A DNA stretch of 64,000 nt from Loripinus fragilis (GCA_964019695.1 OZ026525.1:84082279-84146278); one strand, 5' to 3'; counted from the stretch's first letter, positions 1 through 11,786 are shown. Notes: a model not told the origin generated them from the letters alone. A program made the numbers and translations.

Positions 1-269
1 TTTTGACAGCCAATTATTATAAAAGGCAAAACTAGCTAACTATTTTGTATCTCGTCAAAGTGCACAATTGTCTCCATTTAGAAAGTTCGTCCCATTCAAG
101 AAGTGTAAAATACACTTTCCAGTTTATGCCAAGCTTAAACAGTTTTCCCAAACGTATAATCAAACAAATAGCTTCAATGATTAATACTGTTCTGAAAAAA
201 ATGTCTGCCTTCTTAATTTCATTAGCACATGGAACACCGTAAAAATCAGCATAAGTTAAAACCAAAAGA

Positions 270-682
270 TGATGGCAGCGGAGTTGCACTTACTTTCCTA
301 CTAAAAGGCCAGCCTAAAGGCCAGCATTTCTCAAATGATAAGTGTTTAAACATATCTACATATAATTGTTGTAGCTACACTAAAACCTGTCTTAAGCGGC
401 CACTCAAAAATAGACAACTGGTCTTAAAGACAAATGGTAGCTTAATGAAGGTCGAGAGTATTGCAGAATGCTCCAATGGGAGCATTCTGCAATGCTTTTG
501 ACCTGCATTAAGCAATAAACCAATTTTTGGTCTTCTTTTTAGTGACCGCTTAAGGCAGGTTTTTCTGTATTTTCTGGACAAATATAATCGAACAGAGCAT
601 AGTTTTAAAGAAGCTGAAAGCTTACTCCAAAACCAGTGGCAGCCACCAAATTTGGTGTAAATTTACATTTTCTTTACAGAGT
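270..682. mobile_element. Family O repeat, copy 1, split by a MITE
   Basis: Non-coding dispersed repeat. Its two halves align with the uninterrupted copy at 3914-4178: the left part shares CACTTACTTTCCTACT and the right part shares ATAATCGAACA-like sequence and TTTGGTGTAA. The block at 378-567 is absent from the other copy, so it is a later insertion. The right terminus resembles an inverted form of the left terminus of copy 2, which suggests terminal inverted repeats. Confidence 0.7.
378..567. mobile_element. Family H MITE, copy 1, TA target (Tc1/mariner-like)
   Basis: A 190 bp non-autonomous element. Terminal inverted repeats of about 27 bp start CACTAAAACCTGTCTTAAG on the left and CAGAAAAACCTGCCTTAAG when read inward from the right. 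A TA dinucleotide flanks each end (376-377 and 568-569), and the empty family O copy has a single TA there. The centre is a hairpin (GCAGAATGCTCC / GGAGCATTCTGC). It has no coding capacity. The TA duplication fits mobilisation by a Tc1/mariner-type transposase; that assignment is inferred. Confidence 0.8.
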
Positions 683-779
683 AGTCGTTATCAATACGCA
701 AATCTAATGATCGTATAGAAGGGATGGATCCGATAGTTTCCAGTCCAACCAATGCATCCCACCCCACCCATGCTGGTTA

Positions 780-1120
780 CATGTTGTAATCCTGAATGAA
801 TAGAGTATTTGTATTTGTACAGTGATACTATCAGTCGGACTCCCAGCTGCAGCTGGGTTCGAGTTCGTTTTACGGGCGCAGTAGCCCCTACCTTGGGATT
901 ATAAAACATTTTCAAGCTCATCTCAACTGAGCACAAAATTTCAACTGCTCATAGAAACTAAAATGGTAAAAAGTGAAAACTGTTTCTTGTTTTCAAACAC
1001 TCGGAAATTGTTTAAGCATGCTGATAAATGTTAAAATGTCAACAATTGTTGGCATTTTATCATTTATCAGCATGACAAATTTCATGCCCACTTGAGTTGA
1101 GCATGTAAAAAATCTCGGGA
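780..1120. repeat. Unclassified SINE-like or palindromic repeat
   Basis: Holds a B-box-like string (GGGTTCGAGTTC near 857) without a complete tRNA fold. The segment GGGATTATAAAACATTTT...CTCA near 895-930 matches, on the opposite strand, sequence at 38938-38990, so it is dispersed. A long hairpin sits within it at 1016-1073. Element borders cannot be set. Confidence 0.35.
1016..1073. repeat. Long hairpin
   Basis: GCATGCTGATAAATG and CATTTATCAGCATG are the arms of a stem that continues through TTAAAATG/CATTTTA, with only a few unpaired bases at the loop. Confidence 0.8.
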
Positions 1121-1660
1121 CCTGATAACCACTGCACCACCAGTTCAAAAATATGATATGAACCAACGCATGAGTTTCGGTTCATCTCACTTTCAAAACA
1201 TCTTTCAAGAAGACCATTGCTGCTTACCATCAGTTTAAATCAAGATTAGCCCGACGTTTAGTTTTTTCTGCCCTGATCTGGGTCAAACTGTTTGCAAAAC
1301 CTATCAGCACACGAGAGTTCTACATATTCAGACTTGTTTGGCCATTGCAGACAACGGGTCGCCTGGAATCATTAACAAGTAGTAGCTTTTGGCATGTATA
1401 CGCTATTTATTTCGTGTCAAAGAGAAACGTCGAAATCACAGGTAAACTGTGAAAATCTCCGAACATGGAAGTTAGCACTTATTTTATAGCTTTAAATGGG
1501 ATCACAAAGCACCGCGAAAAGGTCCCATAACATATAAACCAAGTCGACTAACTCTCTTGCCGATTGATATCAGATCAACATTGAAACTAAATTCATGATT
1601 TTCGAAAATCAGTGCAAACGGAAAATGCAGGCAATGACGACCAGAATAAAGTAATGTACC

Positions 1661-1856
1661 GGGGCGGATCCAGTATTTCTGGAAAGGGGGTTTATATGTG
1701 GGGTCGCTTTGCTGATTTTATCTCATTTTTTAAATGCACCATAAAACTGAAATAATTTGGTCTCACTGAGACCAAATGATTTCAGTTTCATAGAATATCT
1801 AAAAACGGGGGACAGAGAGGGGGTTCAAACGAACTCCCCCTCTGGATCCGCCACTG
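1661..1856. mobile_element. Family A palindromic MITE, copy 1
   Basis: Ends are inverted GGCGGATCCAG / CTGGATCCGCC. The body contains GGAAAGGGGGTT, then TCGCTTTGCTGATTTTATCT, then a palindromic core centred on GGTCTCACTGAGACC, then a G-rich run with its matching C-rich run. Five further copies lie in the window (6681, 11885, 12157, 20493, 57397). No coding capacity and no clear target duplication. Confidence 0.75.
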
Positions 1857-2455
1857 AATTGTTCAGCATGTACAGTCTTAGACTCTAAACCGAGCACGAG
1901 CTAAGGGTTCTTTTCGAAAGGAGGACAATAAGTTATCATTACTTATAATTACTTAACAGGTTGTTATAGATTTCTGAAGGTTGTGAATGCTTTAAGCGTG
2001 TTTGCACAAACCTGTGATTTCTTAAAGTATTGTAAAAAGATGAAAACTGTTGGACATTGCCACGATGAAAGGCACATTTCTTTGATAATAATTAATCTGC
2101 TTCAAACACAAGCCAAGAACGCGTCCTATAGTCAGCACCGAGAAGTTAAGGTTTTTTATGTTTCTTTTTCGATATTCAATGTATTCGAGAAGACCCCCCC
2201 CCCTTTTTTCGATATTCAATTGTAGAAGTTAGCTTGTTTTTCGATTTTCATCTTTTTGATTCCCAATTTAAGAGGATTTTTTATCCAGTCTGTTACTGTT
2301 ATTTTGGTCAAAAGATTGATTTGGCATTCGGACCGATGTCAAATAATTATGTTAACGTTTACAAATGTATATGTGAGCCAAGTGATGCCAAGTTAAGTAC
2401 TTGTCACATTTTCGCAAAAGCCTCCTCTGAACCATCTTGTCCTACCAAGGGTTAT

Positions 2456-2668
2456 CGTTCGTTGAAAGGTAAAATAACATCGTCGAAACCTTCGCTGGAG
2501 AAGATGCCTCTGAACGACCATGCTGATGTATCCAGCGCGGAACTTTGTGTCTTATATTCTCTCCGAATCTTTCATCTACGCCTATCTTTGTGTTTGCGAG
2601 CAGGGAAGGCTCTGACGAGACTGCGCAAATGCGCAGTCTCCTCAGAGCCTTCGCTTGTCGCTTTTGCA
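2456..2668. repeat. Fold-back repeat with GAGACTGCGCA hairpin
   Basis: The first part (GTTGAAAGGTAAA...ACCTTCGCTGGAGAAGATGCC) recurs at 11787-11832 and in part on the opposite strand at 63708-63755. The second part is a class I hairpin: GCGAGCAGGGAAGGCTCTG pairs with CAGAGCCTTCGCTTGTCGC around a GACTGCGC/GCGCAGTC inner stem. An apparent 166-codon frame crosses this repeat and is not credible as a gene. Confidence 0.6.
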
Positions 2669-2734
2669 ATAAGTACAAGTTACCAAAATCTTATCATATT
2701 CGCCTATCTGTCCGACAATTTTAGCTTTTTATAA

Positions 2735-3640
2735 ATGATGGGCATATTACTGCAAAACTGATAATCAGAAATTTGTGATGGCAACCCGTATATTTGCCAA
2801 GAAAACTTTATATGCATTTGTCTTCAATTCTTTATCCCAAGTTTTCAATCAGGCAGCTTCATTAGTAACGTAATTGTCCTTAACAACGGTTTAATGTAGT
2901 TTGCATCGTAGAAACGGTACATTTCAGCGGACTCCATGCGAAAATTCTGATAAAAGTCACCTGCCGTGAAGCGAACAATCCACATTGTTCAAATACAGCG
3001 ACATTAAAGACAATTAGGATGTCTATTTCGTTAGCTGATCTGTTTGCTTCGTATCATGGTATCATAATATTTTTGTTTATCTTAGCAAACATTATTAATC
3101 GGTTATTACACAAATAGAAATCATCCAGTCTCTCTCTTTATGTACTTTTATTCATGGCCATGAAAATCATGCATATTTTGCCATCTTGCAAGTCATCTGC
3201 AACCCTATTACATAGTAGATAACAGTATGGGATCCCACCCATTCTTACTGAAATCTCGGACCTTTGGGTCCGAGCTGAAATATGTTCTTGACAATATCAT
3301 TTGGAAGTAAAGAATACAGTGTAAAGAGTGCAGGTTTTCTGGGCCAGATTAGCTAGTTTCGCTCTTTTAGGCCTCAAAGTGTCAAAGTTCCACATGATCA
3401 TGACAATGGAATCCATATAGTGAAGGGAACGGCGCAGACACACAGACTCCTTAACCACCAGCTGTAGTGAAGTCAAATAATTACGTTCTTAAAATTAACC
3501 TTTGGAAGCAAAGAATACACCAAAAACTATAGAATGTGCATTTTTTCTGCGCCAGACTAGCCAGTTTTTCGGCCTCTTAGGATAGCGTTAGCGATTAAAT
3601 CTGATCATATAAAACTGATCGTTAATATTGAGCCACTTAT
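2735..3640. other. No gene; one direct repeat pair
   Basis: No coding region seen. Two imperfect direct copies of about 80 bp at 3298-3378 and 3497-3582 share AAAGAATACA, GGCCAGA/GCGCCAGA and TAGCCAGTTT-type sequence. Nothing else stands out. Confidence 0.45.
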
Positions 3641-3646
3641 TACATC

Positions 3647-3718
3647 TCCTCGTTAGTATAGTGGTAAGTATCCCCGCCTGTCACGCGGGAGACCGGGGTT
3701 CGATTCCCCGACGGGGAG
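3647..3718 (+). tRNA. tRNA-Asp: tRNA-Asp (anticodon GTC)
   Basis: A 72 nt gene with a complete cloverleaf. The acceptor stem is TCCTCGT with ACGGGGA, and the discriminator is G73. The A box is TTAGTATAGTGG. The anticodon loop CTGTCAC carries GTC (3680-3682) on a CCCGC/GCGGG stem. The T arm is CGGGG-TTCGATT-CCCCG, with an intact B box GGTTCGATTCC. CCA is not encoded and there is no intron. A run of five T at 3724-3728 serves as the RNA polymerase III stop. The gene has every feature needed for function and decodes GAC/GAT. It sits alone between repeats. A damaged second copy lies near the other end of the window on the opposite strand. Confidence 0.97.
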
Positions 3719-3723
3719 CAATA

Positions 3724-3728
3724 TTTTT
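3724..3728 (+). terminator. RNA polymerase III T-run after tRNA-Asp
   Basis: Five consecutive T residues six bases after the discriminator base of the tRNA gene; a longer T run follows near 3741-3749 as a backup. Confidence 0.8.
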
Positions 3729-3913
3729 CTTCCTCTCTGTTTTTTTTTTGGCGCGGTCTATCAACGACGAGTCTTTTATTCGCTCCCAATTCGACACCGG
3801 TCGGACCCACAGACTGTCAAAAAAATGTGATCAAGAAGCCAGCCGCACCATCTTCATCCAGTCGTATATTTTCGTCATTGTAAACCTAGAGGGAAATGCG
3901 TACTGTAAAAAAA

Positions 3914-4178
3914 TAAGTGTAAATTAACACCAAAACAGATGGCAGCTAAGCTGCCATCTCTTTGGTGAAAACTTACACTTACTTTCCTACTGCAGCAACT
4001 TGAAGCCCTACATTTCTCCATTGATAGATGTTAAAACATTTCTACCTGTTACTGATGTAGCTATTCTCTTGATCAATACAATCGAACAAAACGTAGCTTT
4101 CAGAGTAAAGCATTTGAAAGGTTACACCAAGACCAGTTAAGCTGCCACCGAATTTGGTGTAAGTTATATTTACTTTTT
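3914..4178. mobile_element. Family O repeat, copy 2, uninterrupted
   Basis: Begins with a long hairpin (ACACCAAA...GATGGCAGCT / AGCTGCCATC...TTTGGTG) and ends with TTTGGTGTAAG and an inverted version of its start. It keeps GTAGCTATTCTC, the site that is occupied by MITE H1 in copy 1, so it is the empty-site reference. Confidence 0.65.
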
Positions 4179-4199
4179 ACAGTGTACAAAGAGTGAAAT

Positions 4200-5029
4200 A
4201 CTCGTGTGAAAAGATGACTCAAAACAGGGGCTCGTTGACAATGGCGGCATATTACTCTCGCTACTTCCCTTCATAAACCAAAACACCGACAACAACGTCA
4301 GACTAACGACACGTCACGTCTCAAATACAACGCAGCAAAAAACGTATAAGCGCTGAATTTAATTAGCAAAAAACTTCGTCTCTTTGCTCTCGTCATGGCG
4401 TTTAAGTTCAGAACGATTCGCACGCACTAAATATGCTATAAAAACCGCCTGATTCCATGTAAAGTACCAAGTTCACTCATTCAACGTTGTCAAAATTTAA
4501 GAGAATTCTAATAATTTAAAGCTATTTATGACTGTATTTGACAAGAATTGTACATGTAATGTCTTGTAAAACAAGACAGCCGGTGAGGTCGTTCTGTCTT
4601 TCGTCTGTATACAAGCCGACAACAAGTAAAAACGTTTCATCGTAAAACTTGCAAAGTCAAACCCTGACGTCAAAATCAGTATGCAGAGTGTTTCGGCGTG
4701 TATGTACAATAAACAGAATAGTATTAATGAGTCTTATATCAAAATTGTTCACATGTTCGTTCTTAAGTGTGTTTTATATGTTTTGCCCGCATCGCCTATG
4801 CAAAAAGTAGCAACATCGCCCATTATGGCACGCATAAGTATTTGTTTTTTTTAAAGATCATGGTTCGTGTGTCTGTACTGCGATGCAATTGTATGATTCA
4901 TGTGTCTAGAAAAACTAAATCAATTCTGACCACAAAAAGGTCATTTTTGTCATGAAGGTGACTTAATAAAATTCAACAAAATGACTCGCGTATACAGACC
5001 TAAGTAATTTTGGGAAAATTTTCGCACAT

Positions 5030-5030
<1 letters not shown>
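4200..5030. other. No recognised feature
   Basis: AT-rich sequence with several short frames on both strands, none with a recognisable domain, splice context or repeat in this window. Confidence 0.4.
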
Positions 5031-5400
<370 letters not shown>

Positions 5401-6680
5401 TCGCAGGGCCAAGATAGGTATTGTTGTGTATTTGCGGGCAACGTTTCCAGTTTTCAAGTAAAATGTTTGAGAAAGATGTGATGGCTATAATGAAATTTAT
5501 TAGACGCTAAATGTATATAGAAGTAAGCCTTTGCAAAATTGCAGTTTTCTGAGAATCACTCAAATTTGCTCAAATTGTAAAGGTGATTAAGTTAGTTGAG
5601 AAGACAAATCCTGAGTCTCAAACCGTGCACTAGATCATAATATGATAAAACAAAACACCAAAACACAATCTATTTGGCAAAAGGCTAAAAGAGTTGACCA
5701 CAAAAACAAAACATGTTGCATTCTGTTGTTGGTGTAAGAAATGGTGCTTATAAACGCCAAGAAAGGCTTCAAAACACCGTATGAAAGCTTTGGCGTCAAC
5801 CTGGATAAAAATGTGTCGAGACTTTCTGACCCAGACCATTTTCCTGCATGTTATCACATAAAAGGTATATACGGAAGCGCCGAAAGCACGATACCTTTTT
5901 AAAACCTGTTAAAACACAGGTTTTTATCAAGCATGTATCTTTTTGATGATTCTCAAAAATAATCTGATCGTAAAAATTAAGAACAACATACATGTGACTA
6001 TGAGCGGCCACATTGTTAAAATCTTACATAAAACTTGATTTTTATTGCAGTTTTAGTGCTGATTTTGGAGGTCTGTTTGTTTCATCGAACGCCGTTGCCC
6101 CAAGCCGGTTTAGTCCTCGGTGCCACGGTGTCTCTCGTCGGTATAAGGTAAAGATCAAAGGGTGGTTTAATGGTGACCTGTCAAAAATAATATCGGGGTA
6201 TATCTACGAAAATATGTAGAATCAAGAAAAATCATATTTTGCTAAAACATTAAAGAAAGGTTTAATCACTGTCCAAAATGGCCATCGAAAAAAATGGTAT
6301 AATAAATAGGGGAGAAAGAAACCGGATTCGCCTATATTGATATTGAAATACCAATACAGAAATATTCTGCAGGCAACTTTTATTTTCGTTTATCGGGTCT
6401 GCTCTAGGTCCAAAACTGTTGGCAAAGGTTATCAGCAGATGACACTTATAGGCAAAGAGTTATCAATTATACACAGTAGAAATATAGCATTAAACTCACC
6501 AGACCTGTTTTGTGCGTCTGTGTTAGGAGCTATCCCAGGCACAAATGCACAAACCATGCTTTTCTACATCACAAGTCAGATGTTATGAAGATGTCGCGCT
6601 CTGTGTTATCTAATCTGGATATGCACTGCTGGTAAAAGAACCCGCTTGCAGGCTTTCTGTCAAAAATGTTTCAATAACAC
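5401..6680. other. No recognised feature
   Basis: Short frames on both strands only. A small hairpin (AACCTGTTAAAACACAGGTT near 5905) is the only structure seen. A 68-codon frame at 6013-6219 has no recognisable content. Confidence 0.4.
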
Positions 6681-6904
6681 GGGCGGATCCAGGATTTCTG
6701 GAAAGGGGGTTCATATGTATATGTATAAAGGTGTGTGGGTTCGCTTTGTTGATTTTATCTATTTTTTCATCATAAATATCCCATGAAAATGAAATAATTT
6801 GGTCTCAGTGAGACCGAATTATTTCATTTTCACGGGATATTTAAAAACAGGGAGGGTGGGGAGGGGGGTAAGCGAACCCCCTAAACCTCCTCTGGATCGC
6901 CACT
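6681..6904. mobile_element. Family A palindromic MITE, copy 2
   Basis: Starts GGGCGGATCCAGG and ends TCTGGATCGCCA. The core stem is GAAATAATTTGGTCTC / GAGACCGAATTATTTC, followed by CACGGGATATTTAAAAAC. The best-preserved member together with copy 4. Confidence 0.8.
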
Positions 6905-7264
6905 AAATATGGATACCAAGGTATAGTCAAGTTGACTAAATCATCACACTTTATCGCGATAGTTTCGTCCAGAAGACGAATATAACCGAAGGCAGTTCGA
7001 CCTGCTAGTTTGATAGAAAGTTATAGTGAAGTGAGTCGCCAATGAGGGTGCGAAGTCTAGGGCGGTTACTTTGACCGTCCGAGTCGTCCCGGCAAAACGC
7101 TCAAAACTTTATTTTTATGTGTCTGTGACTCTTTCATAATAGGTAATAAGTAGGCAATAGACAAAGATCAAAGGAACCTTCCGATCAAATTAATTAAATT
7201 TATTTCTTTACTTTTGCACTGCACTTTGCTTGATAAACGATTGCTTTCTTTTCTTCTGCATATG

Positions 7265-7515
7265 TTTATCCCTTAATGCGCAAATTACAACAAAAGTCAT
7301 CTGCTTTTCTCGTCTGCTGAGATGTTAAAGAAGCCTCTATGGCTAACAGTGTGGAATCAGATCAGACTGCTCCTATAGGAGCAGTCTGTTCTGTATCCAC
7401 GCTGTTTGCTTCTATACTTAATTCGTCAGTAATGCTAGGCAATTATTTGCAGCAGACGACTTCAGCAGACGACATTTTCAGATGCATTTTTTTTCTTGGC
7501 GCTTTAAGGGTAAAT
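7265..7515. mobile_element. Family Q MITE, copy 1
   Basis: Ends are inverted: TTTATCCCTTAATGCGC on the left and GGCGCTTTAAGGGTAAA on the right. The centre carries the hairpin CAGACTGCTCC/GGAGCAGTCTG with outer pairing through GTGGAAT-type sequence. A related body lies at 19910-20125, and the same terminal motif ends family P (58654-58864), so P and Q probably used one transposase. Confidence 0.65.
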
Positions 7516-7779
7516 GTTTAATGTTGTTACATGGCATGTCACGAAAATACCTCGATGCAAAAAAAGTAATCCCAAATATACACTTAAAAGTAAAATTTAT
7601 GAAAACATATGAAAGATACTGATTTTGGCTTCCCCGACACGTATAATGGACAGTGCATGAATGTTTGTTACTTATCACATATACAGAAAAATAACTCCTT
7701 TAAACGTCAGTGCTGACGTGTCCATCGGGGCAAGAGGTGTAAATTGTGATCTGAACCTTCATCTACTCACATGCTTTGT

Positions 7780-7856
7780 GTGCGCGAGCAGCGAAGTCTC
7801 TGGCGAGCCTGCGCTTTTGCAGTTGCGTAGGCTCGCCTGGGCATTCGCTTATCGAC
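7780..7856. repeat. Class I fold-back hairpin
   Basis: GCGAGCAGCGAAGTCTCTGG and GGCATTCGCTTATCG form the outer arms around GCGAGCCTGCGC...GCGTAGGCTCGC. The outer stem motif is shared with the hairpins at 2585, 9105, 9821, 23070 and 37522. Confidence 0.6.
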
Positions 7857-7899
7857 AATGCGATACATACCAAAAGGCAAGTAAACACCCCAGGTGATT

Positions 7900-9030
7900 G
7901 CACATATACATGTATGTTGTTACATGTAGTTCTTAAAAGACCCGTCTCACAGAGACGATGATTTGAAGTATCCACAACTGATCTGCTCATTTCAGTCTGA
8001 AACGTTACGCTGTCCATCCTCGTAAAATTGGGTTACATTGTACAAAGCATAGCTTTTCTGATCTTTCCAAGAATATTCGTTGAAAGAGCCTCGAGAGAAG
8101 ATTTTAATGGGTACCTATATATTTAGTTATAGACCAGTCCTTCAGTAACTAAAGGGACAGCAACCCTTATGATAAGCATGTTTTATCAGAAAGAGCTCTA
8201 TGAATCGGTTGAAAAATGGGCAAGTTATGGGCATTTCAATAATTCAATATGGCCAACATTAAGCCGCCATTTTGAATATTTAATTAGTTTTCAGAATTTT
8301 TTTCAACTGCTTAATTTTTAGTTATCATTGCTATCTCAGCAGATATGCAGTTTTATACACGAGGAAAATGTTTCATTAAAGATTAATTCAAATAATCAAT
8401 TGGTTTGTCTTTTATTTTGATCACGCATATTCTTAGGCTGAGTGACGTCACTAAGCCTACAATATGGCTGCTTTCATTACACTCCATTTGCAAATATCCA
8501 AACGCCTACAACTTCCACATTTTTAACCGATTTAGATGGAACTGGTATCAATATTCATGGTTTATTAAGATCTTTCATATAAAACATAGCAATCATCAGG
8601 GTTGCCGTCACATTTTATAAAAACTTAAAGTGAATACTATGGTCCCACGAACTTAATTTAACAAACCTCGACTACATGACCTGCAACTTTGCTAGAAACT
8701 TCACCGTAGTGTGGGTTGGGCTCATCACGTTACGGCGCACTCATCTGATTCTAAAGTCTAGCCGAAATCTGTTCTGTACAAGAATCGTTTTTCAAAGAAA
8801 ATCATAAAATGTAGACATTGACATAAAGACTCCAATGAGGCAATTAAAGTGATTAAGAGATGTTAATATTAATTAATAAAACCCATTTTTACGAGTACCC
8901 GTCCCGCCGGAATCGTGTGAAGTAAGCTTTAAAGCGTTGGCTCCATCACCTCAGTAAGTGGATATAGGTACTTTATTCCAATTAATCAGGAGCCGGGATA
9001 CAGCAAAAATATAACATGGCATGCCCGCGG
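7900..9030. other. No recognised feature
   Basis: AT-rich sequence. No domain-bearing frame and no match to the repeat families named here. Confidence 0.4.
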
Positions 9031-9104
9031 GATGAACTCTTTGATCAGCCTGTGCACCCACTCAGTTTGATCAGAGCTTTCGCTGTTTGTGTGAAGAATC
9101 GTTG

Positions 9105-9187
9105 GTACCTTGGCTACCCATAGAGCGCCTTGCGAAGACTCTGATCAGACTGCGCTTCCGCGCAGGCTGATCTGAGTCTTTGCTTTG
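9105..9187. repeat. Class I fold-back hairpin
   Basis: GCGAAGACTCTGATCAG with CTGATCTGAGTCTTTGC as the outer arms and ACTGCGC/GCGCAG inside. A second, imperfect CTTTGATCAG/CTTTCGCTG segment lies just upstream near 9040-9085. Confidence 0.7.
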
Positions 9188-9542
9188 CGCACTAAGTTGT
9201 ACATTTCGCTGAGCTCCGGCTCAATAATTAATCATTTTCATGCTGCGGAATAAATTAGGATGGTTTCCATATTTATTAAAAAACAGTATTTGATATTTTC
9301 TATAAATTGTCTATGACAATTTGTACGAAATGCCAACTCCAGCTCAGAAGGAGAAACCAAAATAAACGGATTTAAGTTGTCCGCAAATGATTTATTCGGC
9401 GTGTTTAAGGTTGATAATCAAAGCAAAGAGAAATACTCCCTCACGTCATGGAATTATTATGACTGTTGGAAGCAGATTTAGACTAGCATGCGCAAGGAAG
9501 CCGTCGTGTAGCAGTTTTCACGCCGATTGGACCACTGAGTCA

Positions 9543-9812
9543 CATGCGCGGATCCAGAGGAGTGGACAGGGTTTCCGGACCCCCCCCCCCCCCTGACAAA
9601 TCAGTAAGCTTCAGGGTTCCTTAGCAATACTTGTCCGGATCACAAGGCAACCAAGCCAACATTCATTGTTTGGCCACCATCGGCTCGCAAGCGATTATGG
9701 CCCGCGTTTTAGAAGTATTTGGATCCTCTCTCCCCTCATCAACTGAAAAAAGAAAGAAAAAACGTTGTCAGAGCTGGACTCCCTCGGACAAAACTTTCTG
9801 GATCCGCGCATG
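9543..9812 (-). mobile_element. Family B MITE, copy 1
   Basis: Ends CATGCGCGGATCCAGA and GGATCCGCGCATG. Flanking AGTCA (left) and AGTCG (right) are a near-perfect 5 bp target duplication. The poly-C/GGACCCCC tract, CAAGCCAACATTCA and the TTTTTTCTTTC-type run next to TTGTCAGAG are all family marks. The internal palindrome has lost its TGGCGTTTCGCTGG arms. Confidence 0.75.
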
Positions 9813-9820
9813 AGTCGTAT

Positions 9821-9889
9821 GCGAACAAACAAAGACATTAGTCAGTCTGCACCATTGTGCAGTCTGGTCAGTGCCCTTGTTGCTCGCAA
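9821..9889. repeat. Class I fold-back hairpin next to MITE B1
   Basis: GCGAACAAACAAAGACATTA and CAGTGCCCTTGTTGCTCGC are the outer arms; AGTCTGCACC / GTGCAGTCT is the inner stem. Confidence 0.6.
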
Positions 9890-9899
9890 TCCATGAAGT

Positions 9900-10860
9900 A
9901 TGGCTTTACTTGCAGAAGATAAATTTTCAAGATTTTAGGTACGCTTGATTGAGACTTACCCCGAATAAAGCTTTTCTCGTTATGTGGCTCTCTTGCAAGA
10001 GAAACCGTCTTTATTAATGAATAAAAAGTATTAATGATTATGACGTAAGTGTTACATTAGCGTCCACTTAATGGGAAAATGCACCGTTTAGCAATGGTGA
10101 ATCAAGCAGAAAAATAGTATGAAAAATGAAAATCCTGTTCAGCATCAATGTCCCGCGTTTGTTGTTTTGTGTTGCGGTTGAAGATGAATGTCACTATCTT
10201 CTTTGGTCGATGGATCACCAAATTCTTGTTTCGACTGCGCATGTACATTCGGATTCATATTTGTGTTTTTAGACTTGCATGAATATCCTTTTTACAGGGC
10301 ACGGCTAGTGCATAAAATGGTGATTGCATACCCCATAAACTGAAGCATGGATGCAATTCCAAGTAATTAACTCAAGTTCAATTATATTGTATGCGAATCC
10401 CATATCGAAATGCGAACAGTGATAAAATAAGAGATTCTATCCTCACGGCCATAGGGGTTTAAATTATCTATACTGTCAAATGTGTTAATTATCATACAAC
10501 ATGGCCAAGACCTGAGAGTTTAACCGCAAACCAGCGCCGCCGACGAAAATGTCTAGAATACTACGTATGCTTTTATAAGAACAGAAAATAACAGAACAAA
10601 ATTTAATATTGACCTTGACATTTACAGTATATTATCATACAATTCAAACATTTGCAAAATTGCAAATTTGATCTGATATCTGTGGTAGCATCATTTCCTT
10701 GTCAAACTCACTTACTTTGTGCGTTTGGCAACGTCGAGCCAAGCATCCCATTTTTACTACATAGTGGGTTCGTGTGTATGTTTTCACTCCTTTATCACAT
10801 AACCGCCAGTAAGATGCTTTGCTGGCCAATTATTAGTTATATAACGAATCAAAGTCTTAA
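9900..10860. other. No recognised feature
   Basis: No convincing coding sequence or repeat. A 124-codon frame that starts at 10652 runs into family N repeat sequence, so it is discounted. Confidence 0.4.
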
Positions 10861-10867
10861 GACAAAG

Positions 10868-11640
10868 AGCGACCAAGACTGTGGTCCTGTTGTCGTTAGT
10901 ACAATGTTCTTTTACTCCTATTGTGTTAGAGGTTCGTGTATGTTGTGGAGCTTTGTGTCCTTTCTAGTTTTGCAACCATCTCGCCGAGTGAGAGAGACAT
11001 GGTTGTTTGGCCTGTATCATTGTTAAGGTTTTCCTATATAATTGAGCCGTGACATGTGATTTCCAACAATGTGGCATTTTGACAAGTATAGACTCAGACG
11101 AACCTGTATAGTCTTATTTTAAGCTTAGAAACTCCAAATGATGTTCAGTCAGTAGGTCAACTGTCATAGAATATTCAAGCGACTAGCAAAGGCTCTAACC
11201 AGTATGCGCAGGCTGGTCTGAGCCTTTGATTGTCGCACATACCACATTGTTGGAAATCTCATGCCACGGCTCATATGTCCATGCTCCTATTGTGTGGGTG
11301 GGTGTTTTGTGTATGGTGTAGAGCTTCGTGTCCCTTCTAGTTTAACAATCATCTCGCTGAGCAAAAGAGACATGGCTGTTCGGTCTGTGTCATCCCCTAT
11401 ATGTGTCCATGCTCCTCCTTTGTTTTGTGTTTTGTGTAGAGCATATGGTCCTTTCTAGTTTTGCAGTCATCTCGCTGAGCAAGAGAGACATGGTTACTGG
11501 GTCTGTGTCATCCATCCCCTATATGCGTCCATGCTCCTATTGTGTGGGTGTTTGTGTATGATGTAGAGTATCATGTTCTTTCTAGTATTACAATTCTAGC
11601 TGAGCAAGAGAGACGTGGTTGTTGGGTCTGTATCATTGTG
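10868..11640 (-). repeat. Tandem array of family N fragments, about 125 bp unit
   Basis: Four units, each with a CTCCTATTGTGT head, TTTCTAGTTTTGCA, ATCTCGCTGAGCAAGAGAGA and CTGTGTCAT. The shared TCCATGCTCC motif begins at 11278, 11406 and 11528, giving spacings of 128 and 122 bp; a diverged equivalent lies near 10907. The first and second units are separated by MITE L1. Single family N copies occur elsewhere without tandem organisation, so this amplification is local. Confidence 0.7.
11043..11273. mobile_element. Family L MITE, copy 1
   Basis: Terminal inverted repeats of 32 bp: TGAGCCGTGACATGTGATTT on the left and TGAGCCGTGGCATGAGATTT read inward from the right, both continuing CCAACAATGTGG. 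The centre is a class I GCGAC...GTCGC hairpin. It interrupts the family N array. The neighbouring unit junction CCTATATGTGTCC gives the empty site, with TA or TAT duplicated. Copy 2 lies at 22937-23178. Confidence 0.85.
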
Positions 11641-11786
11641 AAGTAAGCTTAAAAAGTACATTAGCAGGTATGCAACCATTTGTATACTGGTAACTCATGA
11701 AATGGTACTTTGGCGAGATGAAATGCCACATACTGTCGCATTACATAAATATCGTAACTGTTTGCCAAACAGCATTGGTTGCGCTA

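Noticed and set aside
850..935. tRNA-derived SINE head suggested by GGGTTCGAGTTC
   Set aside because: No matching A box at the right distance and no tRNA fold; kept only as an unclassified repeat.
2234..2734. 166-codon plus-strand frame as a gene
   Set aside because: It runs through a fold-back repeat and its hairpin; no domain, and the hairpin region is repeated elsewhere without an open frame.
10652..11026. 124-codon plus-strand frame as a gene
   Set aside because: Its second half is family N repeat sequence, and the other N copies do not keep the frame.
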